64,000 bases of DNA from Moritella dasanensis ArB 0140. GTDB lineage: Bacteria > Pseudomonadota > Gammaproteobacteria > Enterobacterales > Moritellaceae. Positions 1 to 8,329 of the stretch are shown here, one piece after another. Made by a program: the position numbers and the translations under genes. Below the pieces are notes generated by a model. The model made no database searches. It saw only the letters and a list, made by a program, of their open reading frames with translations, and was not told the origin of the DNA. The stretch covers positions 35,847 to 99,846 of the forward strand of contig NZ_AKXQ01000016.1 of the NCBI RefSeq assembly GCF_000276805.1. The letters are read 5' to 3'. Positions within the stretch are counted from its first letter, which is position 1. Every line of letters starts with the position of its first letter.

Positions 1-1
1 T

Positions 2-1060
2 GATGGCATGGTAACGGGTTCTCGTAACATGATCGGTATCGGTGTGGCGACAGCTGCAGCAGGTATTGTTGTTGGTACGGTAACGCTAACCGGTATTGGC
101 TTAGTGATGACGGAGTTTGTTGAGTACATCTCAGGCGGTAACATTATGCTGATGCTGGGCTTTACAGCACTTATCAGCTTGATCTTAGGCATGGGCTTAC
201 CGACGACAGCAAACTACATCGTTGTTTCCACATTGATGGCACCTGTTATTGTTGAATTAGGTGCTCAAAATGGCTTAATCGTACCGTTAATCGCAGTGCA
301 TTTGTTTGTATTTTACTTTGGTATTCTGGCAGATGATACACCGCCAGTAGGTCTCGCAGCTTTCGCAGCCGCCGCCATTGCCAAAGCAGATCCGATTAAG
401 ACGGGTATTCAAGGTTTCATGTACGACATCCGTACCGCAATCTTACCTTTCATGTTCATCTTTAATACCCAGTTATTATTGATTGGTGTGGACTCGATAG
501 GTCACTTGCTCCTAACCATCTTCTCGGCGACCACCGCGATGCTGGTATTCTCGGCAGCGACCCAAGGTTACTGGTTAACAAAATCAAAATGGTATGAAAC
601 CATCGGATTATTATTAATCACCTTTACATTATTCCGCCCAGGCTTTTGGTGGGACATGGTATACCCACCAGTTGAAGAAGTAAGCCCGCAACATATCGAA
701 CAAGTACTTGCAGATTTACCTATTGGCACAGATATACGCTTACGTGTTGAAGGTGAAACGCTTGATGGTGCATTCCAAACTAAGATTGTACAGCTACCTT
801 TTGCTGAAGATGCGATCACAGGTGCAGAACGACTATTGAGTACTGGCTTAGAATTACGCTTTGGTGACGACAAAACTATTGTAGATATGGTCGGTTTTGG
901 TTCTCCAGCTGAAAAATCGGGTATTGATTTTGACTGGAATATCCTTATGGTCGAACGTCCATTAGACCGTCCAGCTAAAGAGTTCCTGTTCATTCCAGCA
1001 TTATTGTTACTCGCAGGTATTGCTTTTGGTCAGCGTCGTCGTATTGCGGCTAATAAGTAA
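2..1060 (+). CDS. TRAP transporter permease, 4TM/12TM fusion type, C-terminal part (5' end outside window)
   Basis: This is the C-terminal part of an inner-membrane TRAP transporter permease that moves organic acids using the sodium gradient together with a periplasmic binding protein. The open frame runs off the left edge, so the gene is partial. Visible features are several hydrophobic helices, the DctM-type stretch with GMGLPTTANYIV, and DDTPPVGLAAFAAAAIA. A soluble segment follows (about residues 220-320 of the visible part) that resembles the DUF3394 tail of fused TRAP permeases, then a final helix. The UspA gene directly downstream fits, since TRAP operons often carry one (TeaD-type). 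The substrate cannot be read from this fragment. The family is confident; the DUF3394 assignment is from recall. Confidence 0.9.
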   Translation, partial: DGMVTGSRNMIGIGVATAAAGIVVGTVTLTGIGLVMTEFVEYISGGNIMLMLGFTALISLILGMGLPTTANYIVVSTLMAPVIVELGAQNGLIVPLIAVHLFVFYFGILADDTPPVGLAAFAAAAIAKADPIKTGIQGFMYDIRTAILPFMFIFNTQLLLIGVDSIGHLLLTIFSATTAMLVFSAATQGYWLTKSKWYETIGLLLITFTLFRPGFWWDMVYPPVEEVSPQHIEQVLADLPIGTDIRLRVEGETLDGAFQTKIVQLPFAEDAITGAERLLSTGLELRFGDDKTIVDMVGFGSPAEKSGIDFDWNILMVERPLDRPAKEFLFIPALLLLAGIAFGQRRRIAANK

Positions 1061-1072
1061 TCATCATGAACA

Positions 1073-1106
1073 TGAAATGCAGTGCGTTGTCTGACACTGC
1101 ATTTCA
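1073..1106 (+). terminator. hairpin terminator after the TRAP permease gene
   Basis: A perfect 12-bp inverted repeat (TGAAATGCAGTG / CACTGCATTTCA) with a 10-nt loop starts 13 bases after the stop codon, followed by a short T-rich stretch. It may attenuate rather than fully stop transcription into the UspA gene. Confidence 0.65.
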
Positions 1107-1187
1107 TTTATGATGCACAGCCGATTAGTAGTACTAACTAAGCAATTTGTATTAACGAAACAATTCATTTTAAATAAGTAATCTATT

Positions 1188-1622
1188 ATGTATAAAACTA
1201 TTTTATTACCTGTTGATCTTAACGAAGAAGGCTTTAGCCACGTTGCAGCTGAACACGCTTGTGCTCTGGCAAAAATGTCTGGCGCAGTAATACATTTATT
1301 GAATGTATTACCAACGTCGCAATTACCTATGGTGTCAGCACACTTCCCTGCTTCTGTTTTGCAAGAGATCCGTAAGTCAGCCTATGCGTCATTACAAGAT
1401 TTTGCCAAAAAACACATTGATGACGGTATTGCAACACAGATACATATGGCTGAAGGCAAACCATCAAAAGAAATTATTAAAGCTGCAACAAAATACAATG
1501 CAGATTTAATTGTCATGCCGAGTCATAAACGCGCTAAGTTAGAACTTGCCGTCATTGGCTCAGTAGCAGCAAGAGTTGTCAGTTCAGCATCCATTAGCGT
1601 AATGGTTGTTAAACCACAATAA
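1188..1622 (+). CDS. universal stress protein, UspA family (TRAP-associated)
   Basis: Single-domain UspA protein of 144 residues, the usual size for the family, predicted cytoplasmic. It starts MYKTILLPVDL, the typical first beta strand, and ends with an IGSVAARVV...VMVV strand. The canonical nucleotide loop G-x2-G-x9-G-S is only partly kept. The final GS is present (IGSVA), but the earlier glycines are replaced around MPSHKRAKLELAV, so ATP binding is uncertain. It follows a TRAP permease gene, as TeaD follows the TeaABC ectoine transporter in Halomonas, where it modulates uptake. By that analogy it may be a regulatory subunit of the transporter; this is inference. Confidence 0.88.
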   Translation: MYKTILLPVDLNEEGFSHVAAEHACALAKMSGAVIHLLNVLPTSQLPMVSAHFPASVLQEIRKSAYASLQDFAKKHIDDGIATQIHMAEGKPSKEIIKAATKYNADLIVMPSHKRAKLELAVIGSVAARVVSSASISVMVVKPQ

Positions 1623-1788
1623 AGATGTTTATGGGCAGTGTTAAATGCTGCTCATTATTTCAAACACACTATGTAAAACAGTTATTATTTGTTAGTTAAT
1701 CCTTTCTAATTCTTCCACTTCCTCTCATTTTTAGTTACTATTGCGCAATAATTCTTTGCTACCTCACTGAAATTGAAAAAGGATATTC

Positions 1789-2868
1789 ATGTCAGTTTCT
1801 GTATTAATCTGTGATGACTCAAACCTAGCGCGTAAACAAATGGCCAGAACGCTGCCTCCTTATTGGGATGTGGATGTTAGTTTTGCATCCAACGGGGCCG
1901 AGGGTATTGATGTGATCAGAGCTGGTAAAGGTAGCATCGTATTTCTCGATCTCAATATGCCGGTGATGGATGGTTACCAAGTTTTAGAAACCATTCAAAA
2001 AGAGCAATTAAATGCCCTTGTGATTGTTGTTTCTGGTGATATCCAAGCCGAAGCTCATCAGCGCGTTACGGCATTAGGTGCATTAGCATTTATTCAAAAA
2101 CCGGTAACAAGTCAGCAAATCGAAACCATCCTAATTAGCTACGGCATTGTCGAAAAAGACGAGTTCGCCCAAGCTGAAGCACAGTTAATAACCCAACAAA
2201 AAGCAGAAAAAAGACAACAAGACTTAATAAAATCAATTCCAGCTACACTACCAACCCTTGGCGCTGAGCTAGACCTCGCACCAGAATTCCGTGATGCGTT
2301 GCAAGAAGTGGCTAACGTCGCGATGGGGCAAGCAGCAGAGCTGTTAGCACGTTTACTCGATGTATTTGTGTTATTACCGGTTCCAAATGTGAATATTTTG
2401 GAGGCCAGCGAACTCACCATGGCATTATCAGCCGCGTCTGAGCAAGCATCGATCTCTACAGTATGCCAAGGCTTTATTTGCTCAGGTATCTCAGGTGAAG
2501 CGCTATTGTTATTCCATGACTCAAGCTTTGATGACATGGCGAAGTTAATGGGTATTGAAAATCAGGAATCCAGTTTTCAAGAAAAAGAAATTCTCATGGA
2601 TACTGCCAATATCTTGATCGGCGCATTTCTACAAGGCTTTAGCCAACAATTAAACGTCAGCTTTAGTCAAGGTCATCCTTCTGTTCTCGGTCAACACAGT
2701 ACCGTGCAAGAAATGATTAACGCCAATAACTTCCGTAAACAAAAAACAGTCGCGATTGAAATTAACTACCAAATTGAACACCATAATGTGCAATGTGACC
2801 TGTTATTACTCTTTACTGAGAAATCACTACCCACTTTACTGAATAATCTTTCTTACCTCATCGATTAG
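1789..2868 (+). CDS. response regulator with CheC-type phosphatase domain
   Basis: Two-domain signalling protein of 359 residues. Residues 1-120 form a receiver domain with the acidic pair D9/D10, phospho-acceptor D54 (FLDLNMPVMDGY), S82 and K104 (QKP). The C-terminal half resembles CheC/CheX phosphatases. It has an ExxN active-site helix (LQEVANVAMGQAA) followed at the expected distance by a proline, and a second copy (ILMDTANILIGAF) in which the glutamate is replaced by aspartate. CheC proteins dephosphorylate CheY-P, so this protein may control its own or a partner's phosphorylation. A PAS-GGDEF gene lies 65 bases downstream on the same strand, suggesting a shared chemotaxis or c-di-GMP circuit. 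No histidine kinase is adjacent. Confidence 0.88.
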   Translation: MSVSVLICDDSNLARKQMARTLPPYWDVDVSFASNGAEGIDVIRAGKGSIVFLDLNMPVMDGYQVLETIQKEQLNALVIVVSGDIQAEAHQRVTALGALAFIQKPVTSQQIETILISYGIVEKDEFAQAEAQLITQQKAEKRQQDLIKSIPATLPTLGAELDLAPEFRDALQEVANVAMGQAAELLARLLDVFVLLPVPNVNILEASELTMALSAASEQASISTVCQGFICSGISGEALLLFHDSSFDDMAKLMGIENQESSFQEKEILMDTANILIGAFLQGFSQQLNVSFSQGHPSVLGQHSTVQEMINANNFRKQKTVAIEINYQIEHHNVQCDLLLLFTEKSLPTLLNNLSYLID

Positions 2869-2933
2869 CTGGTTGTTATTTAATTGTCTATTTAACGACA
2901 CACAAAGCAGCATAGCTACAAGGAATTGTTAAC

Positions 2934-3893
2934 ATGGAAAATCAAAATTCATTGAATGAGTTTCATTGGATCATGAATATGGTGCAAACCATTGATGCAG
3001 GTCTTGTAGTTTTGGATAAAAATTTCAATGTCCAGCTTTGGAATGACTTCATGAGTAACCACAGCGGGGTTAGCTCAAAGACGATGCAAGATACTCAACT
3101 ATTTTCGCATTTTCCAGAACTACCTGAAGCATGGTTACGCAGTAAGATTGAGTCGGTATTTTTACTTAAAAATAACGCCTTTACCAGCTGGGAACAACGT
3201 CCGTATATTTTCCGTTTTAGTAATTATCGCCCTGTTACCGGTATTTCTGAATTTATGTTTCAGAATATGACGATAATACCACTCGCATCGCTGACAGGCG
3301 AAGTCACGCACGTAAGTTTGATTATTTACGATGTAACCGATATTGCCATTAACCGTTTACAACTCGATAAAGCCAACGAAAAATTAGCGCGCCTAAGTCA
3401 AACAGACGCGCTGACACAATTGAATAACCGTCACAGTTGGAATACGCTTATTGATGATGAATTTAAGCGTGTTAAACGATACGAACAAGTATCAACGTTA
3501 ATGATGCTGGATATTGACCACTTTAAAAAAGTAAATGATACCTACGGCCACGTGGCAGGTGACAAAGTGATTGCTGAAGTATCCAGAGTGATCAAAGAAA
3601 GTGTCAGGGAAACCGATTTTGCAGCACGTTATGGCGGTGAAGAGTTTTCAATTTGTTTGACTAATACATCAGCAGACAATGCGGTTATACTCGCAGAACG
3701 CTTGCGTAAAGCGATTGAAAGCACTTTAGTTCTAGATGAAGGGAATGTTATACAAGTAACAATATCAATTGGTATGGCTGAGTTTACAGCGAATACAAGT
3801 ACGGTTGATACTTGGACGAAGAATGCTGATGGTGCATTGTACAAGAGCAAGGAAAATGGTCGTAACCAATACACTATATTTCAGAACTTGTAA
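2934..3893 (+). CDS. PAS-GGDEF diguanylate cyclase
   Basis: Predicted cytoplasmic diguanylate cyclase of 319 residues, making cyclic di-GMP from two GTP. Residues about 12-140 form a PAS-like sensor (DAGLVVLDKNFNVQLWN), a short coiled linker follows, and a GGDEF domain covers about 155-318. The active site reads GGEEF (234-238), an active variant. RETD lies five residues before it (225-228) and matches the RxxD inhibitory site, so product inhibition is likely. There are no transmembrane helices. It is probably co-transcribed with the receiver-CheC gene 65 bases upstream, and a strong terminator follows. The PAS ligand is unknown. Confidence 0.92.
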   Translation: MENQNSLNEFHWIMNMVQTIDAGLVVLDKNFNVQLWNDFMSNHSGVSSKTMQDTQLFSHFPELPEAWLRSKIESVFLLKNNAFTSWEQRPYIFRFSNYRPVTGISEFMFQNMTIIPLASLTGEVTHVSLIIYDVTDIAINRLQLDKANEKLARLSQTDALTQLNNRHSWNTLIDDEFKRVKRYEQVSTLMMLDIDHFKKVNDTYGHVAGDKVIAEVSRVIKESVRETDFAARYGGEEFSICLTNTSADNAVILAERLRKAIESTLVLDEGNVIQVTISIGMAEFTANTSTVDTWTKNADGALYKSKENGRNQYTIFQNL

Positions 3894-3953
3894 TACGATT
3901 TCCTAAACAACGTGATAGTGGTCTAACACGACCGACTACAGTTTATTTAAACG

Positions 3954-3985
3954 AAAAAGGTATAGCTTACGCTATACCTTTTTTT
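3954..3985. terminator. bidirectional rho-independent terminator
   Basis: A perfect 13-bp stem (AAAAAGGTATAGC / GCTATACCTTTTT) with a 4-nt TTAC loop and T-tracts on both strands. It separates the diguanylate cyclase gene from the converging DUF2986 gene. Confidence 0.9.
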
Positions 3986-4089
3986 ATATTTATCATTTTT
4001 ACTTTTAAGCTAACTATTCTGCTGCAGTTTGATCTTTTCAGCACTTGGTTCTTCCTGAACGCTTTCTTTATGCTGGGTACTTTCTCTTG

Positions 4090-4269
4090 CTAAACAGTAT
4101 CTTCTTGCTGAACAGTTTCGCTAGGCTGAATCGCTTCTGCTTCTAATGCCAATTTTTCACGTTCCGCTTTAGAAATGTAACGTGGTTTATTAGAATTTGG
4201 CGCTAGTTTAGCATTGGCTTTTTTAGCTTTTTTCTTTAATGTCGAAACAACTTTTTTCTTTCTATTCAT
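4090..4269 (-). CDS. DUF2986 family small basic protein (tail possibly frameshifted)
   Basis: A 59-residue protein starting MNRKKKVVSTLKKKAKK and containing NKPRYISKAEREK, the pattern I associate with DUF2986, a small lysine-rich family of Vibrio and Shewanella with unknown function. It is very basic at the N-terminus and Glu/Gln-rich at the C-terminus. It ends at a TAG. Immediately past that stop, the +1 frame continues with a similar Glu/Gln/Ser-rich sequence (ESTQHKESVQEEPSAEK...) to a stop at 4010, so the original tail may have been longer. The DUF1456 gene is just upstream on the same strand, 14 bases away. Function unknown. Confidence 0.75.
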   Translation of the reverse strand: MNRKKKVVSTLKKKAKKANAKLAPNSNKPRYISKAEREKLALEAEAIQPSETVQQEDTV

Positions 4270-4283
4270 TATATTTGATCTTA

Positions 4284-4757
4284 CTACTTGTCTTCAGTTT
4301 CAGGTCGGTGTTTTATTTGCAGGCCAGCAAGGAAGTTACGTAATACTTGATCTTTACATTCACGGAAGTGTTTGTGATCAGCTTTACGGAAAAATGCACT
4401 TAGTTCATGCTTACCTAAACGGAATCCAGCAAGTTCTAATAAATCAAGAACGTCTTCATTCTTAAGGTCTAACGCAATTTTTAACTTACGTAAAATAATG
4501 TTGTTATTAATCGCATGCTCAGGTTCAGGTTGTGGGCCGTCTTTTTTACCACGGTTTTCATTAATTAGACCATTCAAAAAAGTAGCCATCTGCGTATCAC
4601 TACAACTTACATATGCTGCATCGTCATCTTTTTTTAACCAATCGCTGATTTCACCACGTGTAATATCTGCTTCAGCTTGTTTAAACAAGGCAATCATCTT
4701 GTTGTCACTGAAATTAAATGTGTAGCGAATACGGCGTAAAATATCATTATTGGTCAT
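4284..4757 (-). CDS. yehS: DUF1456 family protein (YehS-like)
   Basis: A 157-residue predicted cytoplasmic protein made of two similar halves, each beginning with a NNxILRxxRxxxxxxxxxM/D-type helix (MTNNDILRRIRYTFNFSD near residue 1; NNNIILRKLKIALDLKN near residue 85). This internal duplication is the hallmark of DUF1456, represented by E. coli YehS. The biochemical role is unknown. The second half ends with the conserved FRECKDQVLRNFLAGL segment. It is probably expressed with the DUF2986 gene 14 bases downstream. Family assignment is confident. Confidence 0.88.
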   Translation of the reverse strand: MTNNDILRRIRYTFNFSDNKMIALFKQAEADITRGEISDWLKKDDDAAYVSCSDTQMATFLNGLINENRGKKDGPQPEPEHAINNNIILRKLKIALDLKNEDVLDLLELAGFRLGKHELSAFFRKADHKHFRECKDQVLRNFLAGLQIKHRPETEDK

Positions 4758-4878
4758 TAATTAGTCCTAATAAGGCTAGCGTGATGTCGTTATGACTCAC
4801 AATTTAAGTTATGGCGCACAGTATAGCAGATAACCGATAGCTGATAACAGGCAAGTTGCCTATATACTGACTGCGCGT

Positions 4879-6117
4879 TTAATCATCTAATAACCAACAC
4901 CTTATTTTGCTATATACATCAGGATGATAAAGTAGGTCCATGTGATTCATATCGCGACCAACCCATTGATGTTGTTCTGGGAACGTCAAATGAAGTAAAT
5001 CATCATTATGGCGACCTAACGCACTATCAACATTCACCAGTCCATCACCAATTAAACCATCACCGACAACGGTTGACTGCTTACTTTTTACTGCCGCTAC
5101 CGTATAACAACGCACACCATTGGGTAACGCTAATGATCCACGATCGTCCGCGTTATAACTAAAGCGATCTTTTCCCTGCCAATCTTCATCAATGATCGAA
5201 CCGTAACGTAAATCAGTAATACCAGCACTGCGAATTTGACCTAACTTAGCAAACGGTAAACTATAGGGATTTGAACCCAGTAAAATATCAATCAGGTTAC
5301 CGCCTTTTTCAAGCGCTGCCCCATGATGCGGCGTACCCAAAAACACCATTTTATTCACCTGTGCTAACCAAGTATGTTGGGCTTTTTCACCATAATGGAA
5401 CGCACTGCGAGAGACTAAGCCGCCCATGCTGTGAGCAAGAATAGAAAGGGATAACGGTTGCGGTGATATCGTGACTAAATATTCTAATAACGCGGCTAAA
5501 TCACGACCATTTTCAGAAATATGACGACCGGTATTATAATGTAAGTAAATCGGTTCATAGCCAAGATCACGTGCTAATTCAATACCATGGTCATGCTCAT
5601 CAACTTGCCACTGCAAATCGTTCATGCATAACCCATGTACCATCAACAATATTTTACCATCGGATTTTTCAATCAGATTACGTAATGCCACATCAGATAA
5701 TGCTTTACCGTCACGGCGTAATTGCATGATCACAGCAAGGGGATTATCACGTTCCAATAAATAGTCACCTAATACACCATTAAGCATCGAAATGGCGACT
5801 TCACGTTTGAGTGATGACTCATGCTGGCCAAGCACCGATCCAAATTGCGATAAAGAAAGGTCAATTTTATCACCAACGAATGCAGTGACATTGCGAATAT
5901 TACGATAGACAAAACCTGTCACACCACGTGTTTTTGTCGGTTGGTCTTTATCATTAAGGCCTAAACTCAAAATGGTATAATGCAGTGCTTCAACAATGTC
6001 AGTTAAACCTGTCACGGCGTCTACCGCAAGCTGATTAACACCACGAATGTCATTGGCACGATCGGAATGAGAGAGCTTTATTTCTAGGCTTTTTAATTTT
6101 CTGCGGGTGTTAAACAT
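4879..6117 (-). CDS. alpha/beta hydrolase, lipase/esterase-like
   Basis: A 412-residue protein with a C-terminal alpha/beta-hydrolase fold from about residue 145. It has KILLMVHGLCMND (oxyanion region), the nucleophile elbow AHSMGGLVSRS, FLGTPHHGA typical of PGAP1-like lipases, and a late histidine in DMNHMDLLYHP. The first about 130 residues are helical, with no signal peptide or clear similarity. The substrate is unknown; an ester or acyl lipid is likely from the elbow. It stands alone, with no operon partner closer than 79 bases. Confidence 0.82.
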   Translation of the reverse strand: MFNTRRKLKSLEIKLSHSDRANDIRGVNQLAVDAVTGLTDIVEALHYTILSLGLNDKDQPTKTRGVTGFVYRNIRNVTAFVGDKIDLSLSQFGSVLGQHESSLKREVAISMLNGVLGDYLLERDNPLAVIMQLRRDGKALSDVALRNLIEKSDGKILLMVHGLCMNDLQWQVDEHDHGIELARDLGYEPIYLHYNTGRHISENGRDLAALLEYLVTISPQPLSLSILAHSMGGLVSRSAFHYGEKAQHTWLAQVNKMVFLGTPHHGAALEKGGNLIDILLGSNPYSLPFAKLGQIRSAGITDLRYGSIIDEDWQGKDRFSYNADDRGSLALPNGVRCYTVAAVKSKQSTVVGDGLIGDGLVNVDSALGRHNDDLLHLTFPEQHQWVGRDMNHMDLLYHPDVYSKIRCWLLDD

Positions 6118-6196
6118 ACAGCACCTTTTGTATTTAGCGTTAGCAACGAATTAAAATCATTACTCTGTTGTAACGCTAAATACTTGAATGCGCAAT

Positions 6197-7093
6197 CTAG
6201 GTTTTTGCAGCGTTAGCTTGGCGTTGTAATAAAAAGGTCGCCGATGCTGACAATAAAATGCCGGGAACCACTTGCATACTGATACTTTGCCCGTTCACCA
6301 ACAGTGACAACAACGCAACCACAGCAGGGTTCATGTAGATATAAGCCATGACGCGAGTCGGCCCTAATGCCACCGTCGTTTTCTGATATAAGTAGACTGT
6401 CATCAGTGTTGCACCTATGACTAAATAGGCCATATAAAATACCGATTCACCTTGGATCAAATGCCACTCTAGCGGTAATCCAGATATCAACAGAGCCAGT
6501 CCCATCCAAATACAGCCACCGAGTAAGGTACTAAATACCATGACAATCAATTCATCACCACGGTATAAACGCTTCATCGAAATTGAATAACAGCACATAG
6601 ACAAACAGCCTGCGATAAACAATAAGTCACCGTTATTAAGTGAGAAATCCAGTAATCGAGACAAGTCTCCGGCGAAAATAACCCAGCAAGTGCCTAACGC
6701 ACCGAGTAGGTAAATCATCAGTTGTTTCACTTTAATTTTATCTTTAAATACCAATACACATAATATAGCGGTAATGAATGGCACCAAGGTATATAAGGTA
6801 CCGGTATTCAACGTCGTGGTTATTTTCAATGCTTCAAACTGACAGATAAAGAACATTGAATAAAACAGGCTAATCACCATCGAACGTGGCAAGGTGCGTA
6901 ACACCTTATTGCGCCATTTTTTGGTGAATAGAATAAACGGTAACAATATACTCACCGCACCAGTGAAGCGCAGCAAGGTTAAAGAAAATGGGTTTACTAG
7001 CCCTGCTAGATTTGCAGATGCTAAAAATGATCCTGCAACTAAGGTCGTTGCAAGTATCACCAGAAGGTGAAACTTTATATTTGATTGTGCCAA
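6197..7093 (-). CDS. DMT family transporter (EamA domains)
   Basis: A 298-residue inner-membrane protein with about ten hydrophobic helices in two EamA repeats, the usual architecture and length for drug/metabolite exporters. Diagnostic features are an early NPFSLTLLRF segment at the start of helix 2 and the second-repeat LGPTRVMAYIYMNPAVVALLS. Members export amino acids, nucleosides or toxic metabolites; the substrate cannot be read here. No regulator lies next to it. Confidence 0.88.
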   Translation of the reverse strand: MAQSNIKFHLLVILATTLVAGSFLASANLAGLVNPFSLTLLRFTGAVSILLPFILFTKKWRNKVLRTLPRSMVISLFYSMFFICQFEALKITTTLNTGTLYTLVPFITAILCVLVFKDKIKVKQLMIYLLGALGTCWVIFAGDLSRLLDFSLNNGDLLFIAGCLSMCCYSISMKRLYRGDELIVMVFSTLLGGCIWMGLALLISGLPLEWHLIQGESVFYMAYLVIGATLMTVYLYQKTTVALGPTRVMAYIYMNPAVVALLSLLVNGQSISMQVVPGILLSASATFLLQRQANAAKT

Positions 7094-7236
7094 GCCTAGG
7101 CCTTACTTTATTAGTGGGTGGTATTTTTCGGCAAGACTAGCACGCAAACAACATAATTTCACTCGGTACTTTAGAAGTGTAAAGATTTTCTAGTTAAAAT
7201 TAGTTTTTGTTTGATAAAAAATAATTTAAGCCCCCC

Positions 7237-8088
7237 CTACGAAGATGAAGCTAACCAATTTGATGTATCTTGCCAGACGGATTCAGACATCGAACGCTTA
7301 AAAAAACCAAAATGATCAATCGATCGCATACCAACTTGCTTCGGATCCACCACTATCATATCTGATGGTGCATTTTTAAAATGTTGTTGCAGCGCTTTAA
7401 CACAACTTGGTGGGGCAAATCGGTTGTCATCTGCCATCGCATAAAATCGCATATTACCCTTATAGCGGTGATAACCATCGTGTAACTCGTTACCTTGTTC
7501 ATCAGTATAGAAGGGTTTGCGGCCAAAGCGACTCCAATCTCTGATTACTTGTTTTGGTAAATATTCAGCCCCCAACACCCATTTAGGTAATCCTTTATTC
7601 GCGCTATAGAACAAAGGTAAAACACAATAAAAGAATAACACCGATAATGGCTGGTCTTTACGACCCCAATTCTTCCAATGGATCTGTTGTGCGGCAATAT
7701 TAAGAAATGATTCATAACGATTGTTATTAGGTGTTATACCCAGTAGCTGCCCACCTATAGAATGACCAATTCCTGAAATTTTCATGTCTGGGTAATGCGT
7801 TTGAGCCCAACTTAATACCGCGTCCATATCAAGCTGCCCCCAATGTATCATACTGGCTGGTTTGGCGTTGACACTCGCTTGTTTACTGTCGCCAATACCA
7901 CGATAGTCATAAGTTATAATGGTAAAGCCTTGCGCACATAAAAATGCCGCATAAGGTTGATAATACTTACGCAAAACCCCTGTGGCACCGTTAATAATCA
8001 CAATACGGCCATTACTGCTCTCTGGTTTAAACTCACTTGCGACAAGTTGGTAACCATCAAGCGTACTCACTTCAATTGTATTTATCAT
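7237..8088 (-). CDS. alpha/beta hydrolase
   Basis: A 283-residue cytoplasmic alpha/beta-hydrolase. Features are VINGATGVLRKYYQPYA (oxyanion strand), YDYRGIGDSK, the nucleophile elbow GIGHSIGGQLLG (serine within GHSIG), and RSIDHFGFFKR supplying the likely catalytic histidine near the C-terminus. It resembles proteins often labelled 'predicted alpha/beta hydrolase' or serine aminopeptidase S33-like. There is no signal peptide. The substrate is unknown. It is divergent from fhs, with about 240 bases between them. Confidence 0.83.
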   Translation of the reverse strand: MINTIEVSTLDGYQLVASEFKPESSNGRIVIINGATGVLRKYYQPYAAFLCAQGFTIITYDYRGIGDSKQASVNAKPASMIHWGQLDMDAVLSWAQTHYPDMKISGIGHSIGGQLLGITPNNNRYESFLNIAAQQIHWKNWGRKDQPLSVLFFYCVLPLFYSANKGLPKWVLGAEYLPKQVIRDWSRFGRKPFYTDEQGNELHDGYHRYKGNMRFYAMADDNRFAPPSCVKALQQHFKNAPSDMIVVDPKQVGMRSIDHFGFFKRSMSESVWQDTSNWLASSS

Positions 8089-8329
8089 GATATTAATCCA
8101 TTAAGTACAAAAATAAATGTCACCCAAGCTTATACATATAAAGTTGATTTGGCATTGGCTGTAATGACAAGGTGATTTTTAGACTTTATTGACCTAGGTT
8201 AGAGAATGACGATAACTCAATACGAACAACTTTTTATCTGCCACTATTTGCCTTACTATGCGTCTAACAAAATACCCTTATTTAGCACCACGAATACATC
8301 GCCGTAAAATAATTTGTTAGGAATATATA
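8089..8329. other. intergenic region between the divergent hydrolase and fhs
   Basis: These 241 bases separate divergent genes and should contain both promoters. I see no PurR-type palindrome, riboswitch or hairpin. The fhs ribosome site (TTAGGAA, 9-15 bases before the ATG) is at the right end. Confidence 0.5.

Noticed and set aside
4214..4465. Plus-strand frame overlapping the DUF2986 and DUF1456 genes
   Set aside because: It is antisense to two genes supported by family patterns, and its composition reflects the opposite strand's poly-lysine codons.
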